From: Flavobacteriaceae bacterium
GTDB lineage: Bacteria > Bacteroidota > Bacteroidia > Flavobacteriales > Flavobacteriaceae
Direction: 5' to 3'
DNA length: 43,612 bases
NCBI GenBank assembly: GCA_003564185.1
Contig: PXFS01000102.1
Location: 1 to 43,612 of the forward strand
Part shown: positions 33,608 to 41,512 of the stretch, in pieces
How positions within the stretch are numbered: position 1 is the first letter of the stretch
Layout of the letters: each line of letters starts with the position of its first letter
Translations under genes and position numbers: made by a program
Notes under the pieces: generated by a model
Database searches by the model: none
Seen by the model: only the letters and a program-made list of their open reading frames with translations
Told to the model about the DNA's origin: nothing

Positions 33608-34455
33608 TGAATAAACTTGAAGAAATAAGAATTGGAGGTGTACCAGAACACTTCAACTATCCATGGAAATTTGGTATTAAAAACAACTATTTTCAAAAAG
33701 AAAATATACATTTAAAATGGACAGATTTTCATGGTGGAACGGGTGAAATGAGCGATGCTTTAGAGCATAATAAAATTGACATTGCAATAATGCTTACTGA
33801 AGGAAGCATCAAACTGATAGCTGATGAAAAACCGTTTACAATTCTTCAGAAGTATGTAGAAACTCCCCTATTTTGGGGAATATATGTGAATGCTCAGTCC
33901 AATAAAAATAAAATTGAAGACTTAGAAAATGACAAAGTTGGAGTTAGCAGGCTTGGCTCTGGGTCTCATTTGATGGCATACATTAATGCGAAAAATCAAA
34001 ATTGGAATCACCATGACCTAAAGTTTATTGAAGCTTCAAGTTTAGAAGGACTACAAGATAGCCTTGCGCATCAAACAAGCGACTATTTTATGTGGGAACA
34101 CTTTACTACAAAACCCTTTGTAGATCGTGGTGAATTGAAACATATTGAAGACGTACCTACCCCATGGCCTTGTTTTGTGATTGTTACCACAAAAAAATTT
34201 CAAAAAAATAATCAACAAACCATTTCTAAGCTCATAGAAATAATAAATCGAATTACTTTGTCCATTAAAACTAATAAAAATTTAGCTGCCGATATTGCAA
34301 CTAAATACAACCAAAAAGTGAATGATGTAAAAAAATGGCTAAAGCAAACTGAATGGTCTCAAAACCAGTTAAGTAAAGAGGAATTTTCTCGTGTAAAAAC
34401 TGAACTTTCTAGCCTTGGATTAATTCATAAAGATATTAAATTTAGAAATATTTAA
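33607..34455 (+). CDS. Cytosolic protein with periplasmic-binding-protein fold (NMT1/ThiY-like)
   Basis: The 282-aa protein resembles substrate-binding proteins of the SsuA/ThiY group. It has RIGGVPEHFNYPWKFGIKN, the DIAIMLTEG segment, and the hinge region GVSRLGSGSHLMAYINA. It lacks a signal peptide and a lipobox, and no ABC permease or ATPase gene is nearby. It therefore probably binds its ligand in the cytoplasm, or it is an enzyme with the same fold as in fungal thiamine-precursor synthases. Its 1-nt overlap with the phosphorylase suggests both act on one metabolite. Confidence 0.82.
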   Translation: MNKLEEIRIGGVPEHFNYPWKFGIKNNYFQKENIHLKWTDFHGGTGEMSDALEHNKIDIAIMLTEGSIKLIADEKPFTILQKYVETPLFWGIYVNAQSNKNKIEDLENDKVGVSRLGSGSHLMAYINAKNQNWNHHDLKFIEASSLEGLQDSLAHQTSDYFMWEHFTTKPFVDRGELKHIEDVPTPWPCFVIVTTKKFQKNNQQTISKLIEIINRITLSIKTNKNLAADIATKYNQKVNDVKKWLKQTEWSQNQLSKEEFSRVKTELSSLGLIHKDIKFRNI

Positions 34456-34527
34456 ATTTTTTCGGAATTATACGCAACCTTTTCTATCAATCTACATCTA
34501 CTAAATATACGTTAATAAGTTAATTGA

Positions 34528-34725
34528 ATGTTTATAGCTCTAACCATACTCGCGGTTTTATTGATAATCAATATCGTCTTACTTAAATTTTCAAGTAACA
34601 CCGCTCAACGTCCAAAAATTACTGAATCTTCAACCACTGGTAAAATTGTTCAATTGAAGCCAAATTTCAAAGAAAACTCTTCAGATGTAGAAACGGAAAT
34701 TCCAGCTAAGAGAAAGTCTCTTTAA
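34528..34725 (+). CDS. Small single-pass membrane protein
   Basis: The 65-aa protein has an N-terminal membrane helix (MFIALTILAVLLIINIVLL) and a short polar tail with several Lys and Ser. No family is recognised. It has an ATG start and a clean frame, and it lies 72 nt after the previous gene. The opposite gene ends 5 nt beyond its stop. It is probably a real gene but the evidence is limited to length, start and a membrane segment. Confidence 0.6.
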   Translation: MFIALTILAVLLIINIVLLKFSSNTAQRPKITESSTTGKIVQLKPNFKENSSDVETEIPAKRKSL

Positions 34726-34730
34726 TCCTA

Positions 34731-35234
34731 TCATTTTAACTTACCACGCTTTCCTAAATCGATGACCATAAGATTTTCAATTTTGGAATTATTGATTTCA
34801 AATTGTAGCATGGTACGTTTAGCATGAAAACCGTGAATTCCTATAGCTCCAGGATTCATATGAAGAAGATTATGGGTAGAATCGCGCATTACCTTCAGTA
34901 TATGCGAATGACCACAGATAAAAAGATCTGGTTGATGAAGTTTCATACCCTCCCTAACATCCTTTGTATATCTACCTGGATAACCTCCAATATGAGTCAT
35001 CCAAACTTTAATTCCCTCAATGTTGAATTGTTGATGAAGTGGAAATTCTTTTCTAATTTCATGACTGTCAATATTTCCAAATACAGCTCTTAATCGACTT
35101 ACTTTTTGGAGTTGGTCTGTTACCCCTAAACTTCCTACATCACCAGCATGCCAAACTTCATCTGCAGATGCTGCATGTTTTAGGATTTGTTCATCTATAT
35201 GAGAATGGGTATCACTAAGCAACAAGATTTTCAT
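34731..35234 (-). CDS. Metallophosphoesterase, YfcE/MJ0936 family
   Basis: The 167-aa protein has the phosphodiesterase metal ligands in order: LLSDTHSH (Asp, His), HAGDVGS (Asp), FGNIDSHE (Asn in a GN motif), and ICGHSHILK (His). The length is typical of the YfcE/MJ0936 family, which hydrolyses phosphodiesters in the cytoplasm. It may act on cyclic nucleotides or other small phosphodiesters; the physiological substrate is unknown. It is separated from mltG by 27 nt, so the two are probably in one operon. Confidence 0.93.
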   Translation of the reverse strand: MKILLLSDTHSHIDEQILKHAASADEVWHAGDVGSLGVTDQLQKVSRLRAVFGNIDSHEIRKEFPLHQQFNIEGIKVWMTHIGGYPGRYTKDVREGMKLHQPDLFICGHSHILKVMRDSTHNLLHMNPGAIGIHGFHAKRTMLQFEINNSKIENLMVIDLGKRGKLK

Positions 35235-35261
35235 AGATAATAATTTTAAAAACTAGATATC

Positions 35262-36308
35262 TTATCTATAGACTTTCTGTTGATTGATCCATTGCCTATA
35301 TTGATTGGCATATTGATTATGTTGCTTCAAGTTTTTATCAAACTTATGATAGCCAGGTTTTTTTACATCAGCAACAAAATAATAGTAATCATGATCTTCA
35401 AAATCTAATACAGCATCTATGCTTGATATATCAGGCATAGCTATTGGTCCTGGAGGAAGTCCAGCATATTTATAGGTGTTGTATTTTGATTCTATAAGCT
35501 TGTCTTTATTTAAAACTCGTTTTACAATAGTATCATAATTTTGTGTGCTTTCTTTCAATGCAAAAATCAATGTGGGATCTGCTTGAAGCTTCATTTTAGC
35601 TTTTAATCGATTAACATATACTCCAGCAACTCTTGGTCTTTCATCAACCATAGCCGTTTCAGTTTGAACAATTGAAGCTAAAGTAATTACTTCTTCTGGT
35701 TGTAAATTCAAAGCCTTAGCTTTAGCTCTTCTATTACTAGAACTCCAGAAATCATTGTACTCTTTCAGCATCCTATTTCTAAAATCTTCAGCACTTGTAT
35801 TCCAAAAAACTTGATAGGTGTTTGGAATAAAAATACTCATCACATTTTTTTCGTTGAGTTGATTTGCTTCAAGAAACTCTTTATCATAGAATGAATTTAA
35901 CAATGCTAAACTGTCTGCTTCAATTTGCTGAGCCACTTTTCCAGCTAACAGCGGAAGGTGGTGCTGATTATTAAATTTTAATTGAACAGGGATATTGTTT
36001 ACCCGTAAGGAATTCACAATATCATTATTACTCATTCCTTTGGTTATCCTATATTTCCCTGGCCTTAGATTTTGGGTATAACCTTTTTTCTGAGCTACTT
36101 GATGAAAATTACTCATGTCTGATAAGTAAGACTTTAGGTTTTGAAAAACCTCTTCATAGGTGTCATTTGAAGCAATATAAACATAAACTTCATCTTCATC
36201 AAAACTTGTGTTTGGACCAAAAACAGCTTGATAAATTTGATAACTAAAAAAGCCTAAAACAATTAATCCTAAAATTGAAGTAACTAAAAGAATTCGTCTA
36301 ATGTACAT
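35262..36308 (-). CDS. mltG: Endolytic murein transglycosylase MltG
   Basis: The 348-aa protein has one N-terminal membrane helix (ILLVTSILGLIVLGFFSY) and a periplasmic LysM-like region. The YceG/MltG catalytic domain is shown by LASIVQTETAMVDERPRVAG (catalytic Glu in QTET), VYVNRLKAKMKLQADPT in parts, and YAGLPPGPI near the C-terminus. It cuts glycan strands at the membrane and is thought to end peptidoglycan polymerisation. It overlaps the GNAT gene by 11 nt. Confidence 0.95.
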   Translation of the reverse strand: MYIRRILLVTSILGLIVLGFFSYQIYQAVFGPNTSFDEDEVYVYIASNDTYEEVFQNLKSYLSDMSNFHQVAQKKGYTQNLRPGKYRITKGMSNNDIVNSLRVNNIPVQLKFNNQHHLPLLAGKVAQQIEADSLALLNSFYDKEFLEANQLNEKNVMSIFIPNTYQVFWNTSAEDFRNRMLKEYNDFWSSSNRRAKAKALNLQPEEVITLASIVQTETAMVDERPRVAGVYVNRLKAKMKLQADPTLIFALKESTQNYDTIVKRVLNKDKLIESKYNTYKYAGLPPGPIAMPDISSIDAVLDFEDHDYYYFVADVKKPGYHKFDKNLKQHNQYANQYRQWINQQKVYR

Positions 36309-36828
36309 GATTTAATTTTTGATAAAGATATTCGTCATAAAATTTTCCTTGAATATAATTCCACTCTTTTTTTACTGAAGTTTTTGTAAATCCTGCTCGA
36401 CTAAAAAGTCGTTCACTAGAATGATTTCCTTCATTAATAGAGGCGAATAATTGATGTAATTCTAGCCGATGAAAAGCATATTTAGTCACCAATTGAAGCG
36501 CCTCTAAAGCATAGCCTCTTCTGCGGTGATTGATGTCTATGATAATACCAACACCAGCGCGTTGGTTGGTAAAATCAAAATCATATAAATCAATTAAGCC
36601 AAGGGGTGTCTTTTGTGCATCAGAAATCACTAATCTTAATTGCTTAGCCTGATAAATATCTTGATTGGCTTGTTCTTTTATGTAGCACATTAATGAATTT
36701 CTAGAAAATGGCTTATTGGTATAACTCAAATACCATAAGTCTTCGTTATTCTCTGTAGTGAACAGAAAATCGATATCTTCTGGCTCTAAAGCTCTTAATT
36801 GTATGTATTCCCCAGTTAATGTTAACAT
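36298..36828 (-). CDS. GNAT family N-acetyltransferase
   Basis: The protein is 176 aa from ATG 36828, chosen because LTGEYIQLRALEPED is the usual GNAT opening. The acetyl-CoA-binding P-loop region reads IIIDINHRRRGYALEAL and is followed by NEGNHSSERLFSRAGF, a RimJ/RimL-like pattern. It could acetylate a protein N-terminus, a polyamine or a cell-wall precursor. It lies between dapF and mltG, with 7- and 11-nt overlaps. Confidence 0.88.
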   Translation of the reverse strand: MLTLTGEYIQLRALEPEDIDFLFTTENNEDLWYLSYTNKPFSRNSLMCYIKEQANQDIYQAKQLRLVISDAQKTPLGLIDLYDFDFTNQRAGVGIIIDINHRRRGYALEALQLVTKYAFHRLELHQLFASINEGNHSSERLFSRAGFTKTSVKKEWNYIQGKFYDEYLYQKLNHVH

Positions 36829-37601
36829 GTTATCTTCCCTTGAAAAACTAATGTAGCAGGGCCACTCAACCAAATGTCGTAGTAGAGGTTAACATCATCT
36901 TTTTTAAATTCAACTTTAAGCTCCCCTCCTTTGGCTTGAACTGGAATGGAGGTTGAACTAATAAGCCCTTTATAATTGGCAGCCAATGCTGCGGCGGTAA
37001 CACCTGTACCACAAGCTAAGGTTTCAGCTTCAACACCACGCTCATAGGTTCGCATTTTAATTGCTTTCGAATTGCATTCTACAAAATTAACATTACTACC
37101 TTCTTTTCCGTACAATTGAGAATTCCTAATTTTTGCCCCCTCCAAATTTACATCAATGGAATCAACATTTGAAATAAATTCAATATGATGAGGTGAACCA
37201 GTGTTTAAAAACAATTGATGCTCGTTATCTATAATTTCTCCAACATTTTGCATTTGAAGTCTTATATTACCATCTTTTAAAATATGTGCTTTATGCTTTC
37301 CATCAACAGCATCAAATTCACATTCCTCATGAATAACTCCTAGGTAATGAGCAAAAGCAACAATGCACCTCCCTCCATTTCCACACATGCTACTTAAGTT
37401 CCCATCCGAATTGTAATAAATCATTTCAAAATCACAATCATTTGAATCTTTGAGTAAAATCAATCCATCTGCTCCAACACCAAAACGGCGATGACATAAA
37501 AAAGCTACTTGATCTGATGATAGTTCATAGTTTTGATTTCGGTAATCAATCATTACAAAGTCATTACCAGCTCCTTGATATTTAAAAAATTCGATTGTCA
37601 T
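36822..37601 (-). CDS. dapF: Diaminopimelate epimerase
   Basis: The 259-aa enzyme interconverts LL- and meso-diaminopimelate for lysine and peptidoglycan synthesis. FFKYQGAGNDFVMID opens the protein. The catalytic cysteines lie in NLSSMCGNGGRC and ETLACGTGVTA. The length is normal. The next genes, a GNAT protein and mltG, overlap in sequence, so cell-wall functions cluster here. Confidence 0.97.
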   Translation of the reverse strand: MTIEFFKYQGAGNDFVMIDYRNQNYELSSDQVAFLCHRRFGVGADGLILLKDSNDCDFEMIYYNSDGNLSSMCGNGGRCIVAFAHYLGVIHEECEFDAVDGKHKAHILKDGNIRLQMQNVGEIIDNEHQLFLNTGSPHHIEFISNVDSIDVNLEGAKIRNSQLYGKEGSNVNFVECNSKAIKMRTYERGVEAETLACGTGVTAAALAANYKGLISSTSIPVQAKGGELKVEFKKDDVNLYYDIWLSGPATLVFQGKITC

Positions 37602-37677
37602 TTACTTCAAAAGATTATTCTACAAATATAGATAAACACTAGCAGATTAAAGTAAATTGAGATAGGATTTGTAAGTG

Positions 37678-38223
37678 CTATTTTACTTTGAAGCTTTCAA
37701 AGATTTTTTCAATAATTGGTTGATAGGTAGTAAAGTCTTCTTTTAAAGCCGAAAAAGTAAGAATAAAAGCTTTTTCATTTTTAAGCTGGTAGTGCTGATG
37801 AAAGTAAATGATACGGTCATCTAATTTTCCTTTATACTTGATTTTGTGATATGTTGAAAAGGGAACACTTTCCAAAATTTCTGAGTCTTGAATTAATTTC
37901 ACCACTTGTTCTTCAGACATTTGAGCAAATTCATCTAAGGTGTAATTTAAACCTTTCAAGTCTTGAATTAATAAATTTAAATTTGCCTGAAATTGATTGT
38001 TCAATTGAGATATTGAATCATTAAGGTATAAGAAAAATTCAGCTTGCTGAAGCATCTTATCGCCCGCTTCGTTATGTTGTCCTTTTTTTACAAACTCAAA
38101 GTTATCTGGATACTCGATTTGATAGTAAGGAGTATTGTAGCTAGACCAGCCTTCTTTTTTTTCTTGGTGTTGACAAGAAATCAATACAGACAACAAAATG
38201 ATATGAATAAAATATTTTCTCAA
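37678..38223 (-). CDS. Lipoprotein with PsbP/DcrB-like fold
   Basis: The 181-aa protein starts with TTG at 38223. A TAA lies just upstream in frame, and starting there yields a proper lipoprotein signal (KYFIHIILLSVLISC). The mature part has YYQIEYPDNFEF, typical of PsbP-like or DUF1795-like domains, and ends TYQPIIEKIFESFKVK. The function is unknown. The start overlaps the end of the rhodanese gene by 4 nt. Confidence 0.75.
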   Translation of the reverse strand: MRKYFIHIILLSVLISCQHQEKKEGWSSYNTPYYQIEYPDNFEFVKKGQHNEAGDKMLQQAEFFLYLNDSISQLNNQFQANLNLLIQDLKGLNYTLDEFAQMSEEQVVKLIQDSEILESVPFSTYHKIKYKGKLDDRIIYFHQHYQLKNEKAFILTFSALKEDFTTYQPIIEKIFESFKVK

Positions 38224-38630
38224 TTGCTTTTAGGGTGATTTTGTATTGCATCTCCCTCATTAGATTGCGTAGGTTTTCCTTCTAACATCCATTGTTCAAG
38301 ACCACCCTCAAGTTCAATGATTTTTAAAAATCCAAAATCTTGCATCAACCTTGTACATTCTTGACTTCGGTTACCAGATTGACAATAAACTACTATGGTT
38401 TTGGAGGGATCTAAATGCTTGACCTTTTCTTCAAAATCTTCATCATAAATCAAATTATGAGCGCCTTCAATATAGTTTTCATTAAATTCTTCTACTGTTC
38501 TAACATCAATTAATTCAACTTCCTTTTGCTTGATAATTTCTTGAACTTCATCCGCATTTAATAGAGTAACTTGTGCATTAATTTCAGAAAAAAACGAAAA
38601 AAGAACAGCAACAATGAATAGATACTTCAT
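38220..38630 (-). CDS. Secreted rhodanese-like protein
   Basis: The 136-aa protein has a signal peptide (MKYLFIVAVLFSFFSEINA) and one rhodanese domain. It shows ELIDVRTVEEFNENYIEGA and the active-site loop VVYCQSGNRS with the catalytic Cys. It is periplasmic and may transfer sulfur or bind thiolated compounds. It is adjacent to a cytoplasmic rhodanese gene (1-nt gap), so the two may have arisen by duplication. Confidence 0.9.
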   Translation of the reverse strand: MKYLFIVAVLFSFFSEINAQVTLLNADEVQEIIKQKEVELIDVRTVEEFNENYIEGAHNLIYDEDFEEKVKHLDPSKTIVVYCQSGNRSQECTRLMQDFGFLKIIELEGGLEQWMLEGKPTQSNEGDAIQNHPKSN

Positions 38631-38631
38631 A

Positions 38632-38943
38632 TTAAGGTTGTTTTATTTCACCGTCCCAGTCTAGTATTCCACCATTTAAATTGGCAACTTCTGAAAAACC
38701 TAGATTTTCCATTACTTGACAAGCTAACATACTTCGTTTTCCAGAGCGACAATAAATATAATACGGCTTAGTTTTGTCTAAGGCTTCAATAGCTTCCGTA
38801 AAACCTGAAGGATTTTGAATATTAATCAATTTTGATTGAGGAATATAACCGTTATTGTATTCTTCTGGAGTTCTCACATCAATAATTACAGCATCCTCTT
38901 GCTGTATTTCTTTTTTCCATTCTGCAGTTGATAAATTTCTCAT
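38632..38943 (-). CDS. Cytoplasmic rhodanese-like protein
   Basis: The protein is 103 aa from ATG 38943; a start at 38952 is possible. It is a single rhodanese domain with IIDVRTPEEYNNGYIPQS and the active-site loop YYIYCRSGKRSM. It has no signal peptide, unlike the next gene. It probably works as a sulfurtransferase in the cytoplasm. It is the first gene of a three-gene set with the secreted rhodanese and a lipoprotein. Confidence 0.9.
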   Translation of the reverse strand: MRNLSTAEWKKEIQQEDAVIIDVRTPEEYNNGYIPQSKLINIQNPSGFTEAIEALDKTKPYYIYCRSGKRSMLACQVMENLGFSEVANLNGGILDWDGEIKQP

Positions 38944-39039
38944 TGTTAACAATTTTCAGCAAATGTAAAGGATAATAACTGATTATTTGAAAATTTAATA
39001 AAGAATAAAAGGACTTCAACAATTGAATAAATTGTAGAA

Positions 39040-40668
39040 TCAAGTTTGAATAACGCCTAAATTAAATTTTTTATCGAGAGGTGCATGATTTGCAACTTCA
39101 ATGCCATTTGATATCCATTTACGTGTGTCTAAAGGATTAATAACTGCATCTGTCCAAAGACGAGCAGCAGCATAGTATGGACTTGTTTGCTCATCATAAT
39201 TATTTTTAATTGAATCAAATAATTCTTTTTCTTTGGATTCGTCAATTTTCTCACCTTTTGCTTTTAAACGAGCAGTTTCAATTTGAAGTAAAACTTTAGC
39301 AGCAGAATTTCCGCTCATAACAGCTAATTCTGCACTAGGCCAGGCAACAATCAACCTAGGATCATAGGCTTTTCCACACATGGCATAATTACCAGCCCCG
39401 TAAGAATTTCCAATTACTATGGTGAATTTAGGAACAACAGAGTTACTGACGGCATTTACCATTTTAGCCCCATCTTTAATAATTCCCCCATGTTCACTTT
39501 TGCTACCTACCATAAAACCAGTTACGTCTTGTAGAAACACCAGTGGAATTTTCTTTTGATTACAGTTGGCAATAAATCGCGTAGCTTTATCTGCCGAATC
39601 ACTGTAAATAACACCTCCAAACTGCATTTCGCCTTTTTTGGTTTTAACAATTTTCCTTTGATTTGCCACAATTCCAACAGACCAACCATCAATTCTGGCA
39701 TATCCTGTAATAATTGTTTTTCCAAAACCTTCTTTGTATTCTTCAAAAGCGGAATCATCAACTAACCGGTGAATGATTTCCATCATATCGTATTGGTCGC
39801 TTCTTTTTTCAGGAAGAATGCCAAAAATATCCTCTTGATTAAGTTTTGGTAATACTGGCTTTTTTCGATTAAAACCTGCTTTTTCAAAATCCCCTATTTT
39901 GTCAACAATAGTTTTAATTTTTTCCAAAGCATCTTGGTCATCCTTTGCTTTGTAGTCGGTAACCCCACTAATTTCACAATGGGTAGTTGCTCCTCCTAAA
40001 GTCTCATTATCTACAGTTTCACCAATGGCAGCTTTTACTAAATAACTACCCGCTAAGAAAATACTTCCTGTTTTTTCTACAATTAAGGCTTCATCACTCA
40101 TGATGGGCAAGTAAGCACCTCCAGCAACGCAACTCCCCATCACAGCGGCAATTTGAGTAATCCCCATACTGCTCATGATGGCATTATTTCTAAAAATTCT
40201 TCCAAAATGTTCTTTATCTGGAAAAATTTCATCTTGCATAGGCAAGTAAACACCTGCGCTATCCACTAAATATATAATTGGAAGTTTATTTTCAATAGCA
40301 ATTTCTTGAGCACGTAAATTCTTTTTACCGGTTATAGGAAACCAAGCTCCTGCCTTTACAGTAGCATCATTAGCTACTACAATAACTTTTTTACCTGATA
40401 CATTACCTATTTTTACAACAACACCACCAGATGGACAACCACCATGCTCTGCATACATTCCATCTCCAGCAAAAGCTCCTATTTCTATAGCTGCTTTGGC
40501 ATCATCTAAAAGAAAATCAATACGCTCTCTAGCGGTCATTTTTCCCTTACTATGAAGTTTTTCAATTCGTTTTTCACCACCACCTAAGTAGATTTTTTTT
40601 AATCTACTGTTTAAGTCAGATACTTTTAATTTATTAAAGTCTTCGTTTTTATTGAATTTTATATCCAT
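39040..40668 (-). CDS. Acyl-CoA carboxylase carboxyltransferase (beta) subunit
   Basis: The 542-aa protein is the biotin-dependent carboxyltransferase subunit of propionyl-/methylcrotonyl-/acetyl-CoA carboxylases. Signatures are KMTARERIDFLLDD, GGCPSGGVVVKIG, VDSAGVYLPMQDE (acyl-CoA site), and GSYGAGNYAM-type NSYGAGNYAMCGKAYDPR. The WPSAELAVMSGNSAAKVL region follows. The sequence is closest in feel to methylcrotonyl-CoA carboxylases, with PMQDEIFPD. The biotin carboxylase/carrier partner is not in the window. Confidence 0.92.
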   Translation of the reverse strand: MDIKFNKNEDFNKLKVSDLNSRLKKIYLGGGEKRIEKLHSKGKMTARERIDFLLDDAKAAIEIGAFAGDGMYAEHGGCPSGGVVVKIGNVSGKKVIVVANDATVKAGAWFPITGKKNLRAQEIAIENKLPIIYLVDSAGVYLPMQDEIFPDKEHFGRIFRNNAIMSSMGITQIAAVMGSCVAGGAYLPIMSDEALIVEKTGSIFLAGSYLVKAAIGETVDNETLGGATTHCEISGVTDYKAKDDQDALEKIKTIVDKIGDFEKAGFNRKKPVLPKLNQEDIFGILPEKRSDQYDMMEIIHRLVDDSAFEEYKEGFGKTIITGYARIDGWSVGIVANQRKIVKTKKGEMQFGGVIYSDSADKATRFIANCNQKKIPLVFLQDVTGFMVGSKSEHGGIIKDGAKMVNAVSNSVVPKFTIVIGNSYGAGNYAMCGKAYDPRLIVAWPSAELAVMSGNSAAKVLLQIETARLKAKGEKIDESKEKELFDSIKNNYDEQTSPYYAAARLWTDAVINPLDTRKWISNGIEVANHAPLDKKFNLGVIQT

Positions 40669-40893
40669 GTGGTTATTGATTTAGAATTGTTGCTCAAAAA
40701 TAAACATATTATAAGTTTTAAAAAATTATTACTTAAATTTATTTTATTTGGTAATATGTTAATAGTCTAAGGGATTATTGATACTTGATTAGCATATCTT
40801 TAAAATTAGTCGAAAAAATTAATTTATAAAATATTTTTCAGCTGAAATTGGTAAGTCTATTTAGAATACTGATTTTTGCAAAAAATAGTTATT

Positions 40894-41424
40894 ATGCGAA
40901 AGCTAAAAAACGCTGAGTTAGATAGAAAAACGGTAGAGGAGTTTAAGAATGCATCTAAAACTCCAATTATAGTTATATTAGATAATGTACGAAGTTTAAA
41001 CAATATAGGCTCTGTGTTTAGGACATCAGATGCGTTTTTAATTGAAAAAATCTATTTATGTGGAATTACAGCAACTCCCCCGCATAAAGACATAAGAAAA
41101 ACAGCTTTAGGAGCTACGGATAACGTTGCCTGGGAATATGTTGATGATACGCTAAACCTTATAAAGAAATTAAAAAATGAAGACGTTGAAATCATTAGTA
41201 TTGAACAAGCTGAAAATTCTACTTCATTAGAAAAAGTAAAAGTTTGTCAGGCCAAAAGATACGCACTTGTATTTGGTAATGAAGTAAAAGGAGTAGCACA
41301 AGAAGTAGTTAGTTTATCAAATGAAGTTATTGAAATCCCTCAATTGGGAGTAAAACATTCACTTAATATTGCTGTTTCTGTTGGGGTGTGTTTATGGGAA
41401 TTTTTTAAACAGCTTAGAAGTTGA
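40894..41424 (+). CDS. TrmH/SpoU family RNA methyltransferase
   Basis: The protein is 176 aa from ATG 40894; an upstream in-frame start at 40876 is less likely. The SpoU fold shows IVILDNVRSLNNIGSVFRTSDAF (motif 1, cut here), ALVFGNEVKGVAQEVV (motif 2) and IEIPQLGVKHSLNIAVSVGV (motif 3). It would 2'-O-methylate a tRNA or rRNA ribose using S-adenosylmethionine. The substrate is not clear from the sequence. Confidence 0.93.
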   Translation: MRKLKNAELDRKTVEEFKNASKTPIIVILDNVRSLNNIGSVFRTSDAFLIEKIYLCGITATPPHKDIRKTALGATDNVAWEYVDDTLNLIKKLKNEDVEIISIEQAENSTSLEKVKVCQAKRYALVFGNEVKGVAQEVVSLSNEVIEIPQLGVKHSLNIAVSVGVCLWEFFKQLRS

Positions 41425-41446
41425 TATACTGTGTTAATTTATAGAT

Positions 41447-41478
41447 AAGCTCCGTAAATTTGAAAATTTACGGAGCTT
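41447..41478. terminator. Hairpin between converging methyltransferase and GH16 genes
   Basis: A perfect 14-bp stem (41447-41460 with 41465-41478) with a 4-nt loop lies in the 88-nt gap between two converging genes. The T run is short on both strands, so it probably ends transcription in both directions but less efficiently than the ribH terminator. Confidence 0.7.
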
Positions 41479-41512
41479 TGTTAATTCTTAATAGGAATAT
41501 ACCTAGTAATAA

